Source: Planctomycetota bacterium (GTDB lineage: Bacteria; Planctomycetota; SBBH01; JACQRN01). From it: a stretch of 20,286 bases of DNA. The notes beneath the pieces are model-generated. The model searched no databases. It saw only the letters and a program-made list of their open reading frames with translations, and was not told the DNA's origin. The translations under genes were made by a program, and so were the position numbers. The DNA lies in contig JACQRN010000239.1 in assembly GCA_016206515.1 (NCBI GenBank), positions 1 through 20,286 of the forward strand, in the 5' to 3' direction. This document shows, piece after piece, positions 19,813 through 20,286 of the stretch. The first letter of the stretch is position 1. Each line of letters opens with the position of its first letter.

Positions 19813-20286
19813 CAAAGGCGACGTTCCAGTTCCTTGTCGGCCTCCTCCTCGCCGGCTGCCTCGCGACAGCACCCGCCGATCCCATCGCAGCCTGGGTCGC
19901 CTCGATCCCGCGCGGGACGGGGCCGTCGGGCGATGCGTGGACCCCCGTCGAAGCGCCCCCGGGAACGCCGACCCCCTACGAGCGTTTCTCGATCCGCATG
20001 GACTCTCCCGTCCGGCGCGCCGACGCGAGCGACCGGATCGCGGGCGAGTTCTTCCGCCCGGCGTCCCCGTGGGGGGCCATCGTCGTGCTCCCGGGGTACC
20101 GCTCCGGATTCTCGGTGGAGCGCTCCCTCTGCGACCGGATCGCCAGGGAGGGGCTCGCGGCGTTCCTCCTCCATCTCCCCTACCAGCAGTCGCGCGCCGA
20201 GCCCGGCGTCGAGACCGACGAGTGGACGATCTCCTCCGACCTGGAGCGCAACGGGCGGGTGCTGCACCAGGCGCTCGCGGACATCC
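19809..20286 (+). CDS. Lipoprotein-type alpha/beta hydrolase, N-terminal part (runs off the right edge)
   Basis: The frame opens with ATG at 19809 and stays open for 159 residues to the window end. MTKATFQFLVGLLLAGC is a lipoprotein signal with a lipobox and Cys17; a Sec signal cleaved after ATA is the alternative. ERFSIRMDSPVRRA and GEFFRPASPWGAIVVLPGYRSGFSVERSLCDRIAREGLAAFLLHLPYQ match the first strands and the oxyanion-hole region of dienelactone-hydrolase-like or acetyl-xylan-esterase-like alpha/beta hydrolases. The nucleophile elbow would lie beyond the edge, so activity cannot be confirmed. It starts directly after the nested inverted repeat. Confidence 0.75.
   Translation, partial: MTKATFQFLVGLLLAGCLATAPADPIAAWVASIPRGTGPSGDAWTPVEAPPGTPTPYERFSIRMDSPVRRADASDRIAGEFFRPASPWGAIVVLPGYRSGFSVERSLCDRIAREGLAAFLLHLPYQQSRAEPGVETDEWTISSDLERNGRVLHQALADI

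Noticed and set aside
19446..20267. Long minus-strand frame over the right end
   Set aside because: It opposes a clear signal-peptide alpha/beta hydrolase frame on the plus strand and has no recognisable domains.
1..20286. Insertion sequences, prophage genes, CRISPR arrays or rRNA
   Set aside because: No transposase or integrase motifs, no regularly spaced direct repeats and no rRNA sequence were seen on either strand.

Overview
The window looks like a chromosomal segment of an uncultured, high-GC, Gram-negative bacterium. The evidence is a beta-barrel porin, lipoproteins with lipoboxes, WaaP-type sugar kinases, frequent GTG starts and strongly G/C-biased third codon positions. I cannot assign a phylum from the sequence. 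There are no insertion sequences, integrases or CRISPR arrays.

Left flank (1-3535): the start of a leftward ABC-transporter ATPase, then a rightward pair made of a GT4 glycosyltransferase and a protein with two tandem WaaP/Kdo-kinase-like domains. These suggest cell-surface glycan work. They are followed by an unrecognised tryptophan-rich membrane protein with less GC-biased codon use.

Centre (3477-11428): a leftward, tightly overlapping operon that I read as a RiPP (ribosomally made, post-translationally modified peptide) biosynthesis locus. In transcription order it holds radical SAM enzyme A, a methyltransferase with an N-terminal Trm112-like zinc-ribbon region, radical SAM enzyme B (SPASM), a 69-aa precursor peptide with three Cys in its C-terminal half, an HPr-kinase-like P-loop protein, radical SAM enzyme C (SPASM), an S24/S26 signal-peptidase-like protein without a membrane anchor, a PqqD-like peptide-binding protein, a nucleotidyltransferase-fold protein, and a remnant of a membrane glycosyltransferase. 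Most junctions are 4-base ATGA or GTGA overlaps. A consensus-like promoter (TTGACA, 17-bp spacer, CAAGAT) lies directly before the first gene. The inferred scheme is that PqqD delivers the leader to the radical SAM enzymes, the methyltransferase adds a further change, and the S26-like protein or an outside protease removes the leader. No dedicated exporter is visible except possibly the ABC ATPase at the left edge. This cluster is the most interesting part of the window.

Right flank (11525-20286): a GT4 glycosyltransferase and a secreted protein of unknown function run rightward. A zincin metallopeptidase fused to a HEPN-like domain, a tRNA-Ser(GCU) and a ribokinase-family sugar kinase run leftward. 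A methyltransferase runs rightward and overlaps, tail to tail, a porin/CxxCxxC-lipoprotein operon. Upstream of that operon are a TPR protein and a Fur-family regulator, with operator-like palindromes between regulator and porin. Last come a short protein carrying a nested inverted repeat and the start of a lipoprotein alpha/beta hydrolase.

A recurring feature is a -10-like hexamer (GATAAT, CAAGAT, TAGAAT, TAAAGT, TAGAAT) exactly six bases before a GTG or ATG start. This suggests that leaderless transcripts are common in this organism. The porin and CxxCxxC lipoprotein genes instead have clear Shine-Dalgarno sequences.
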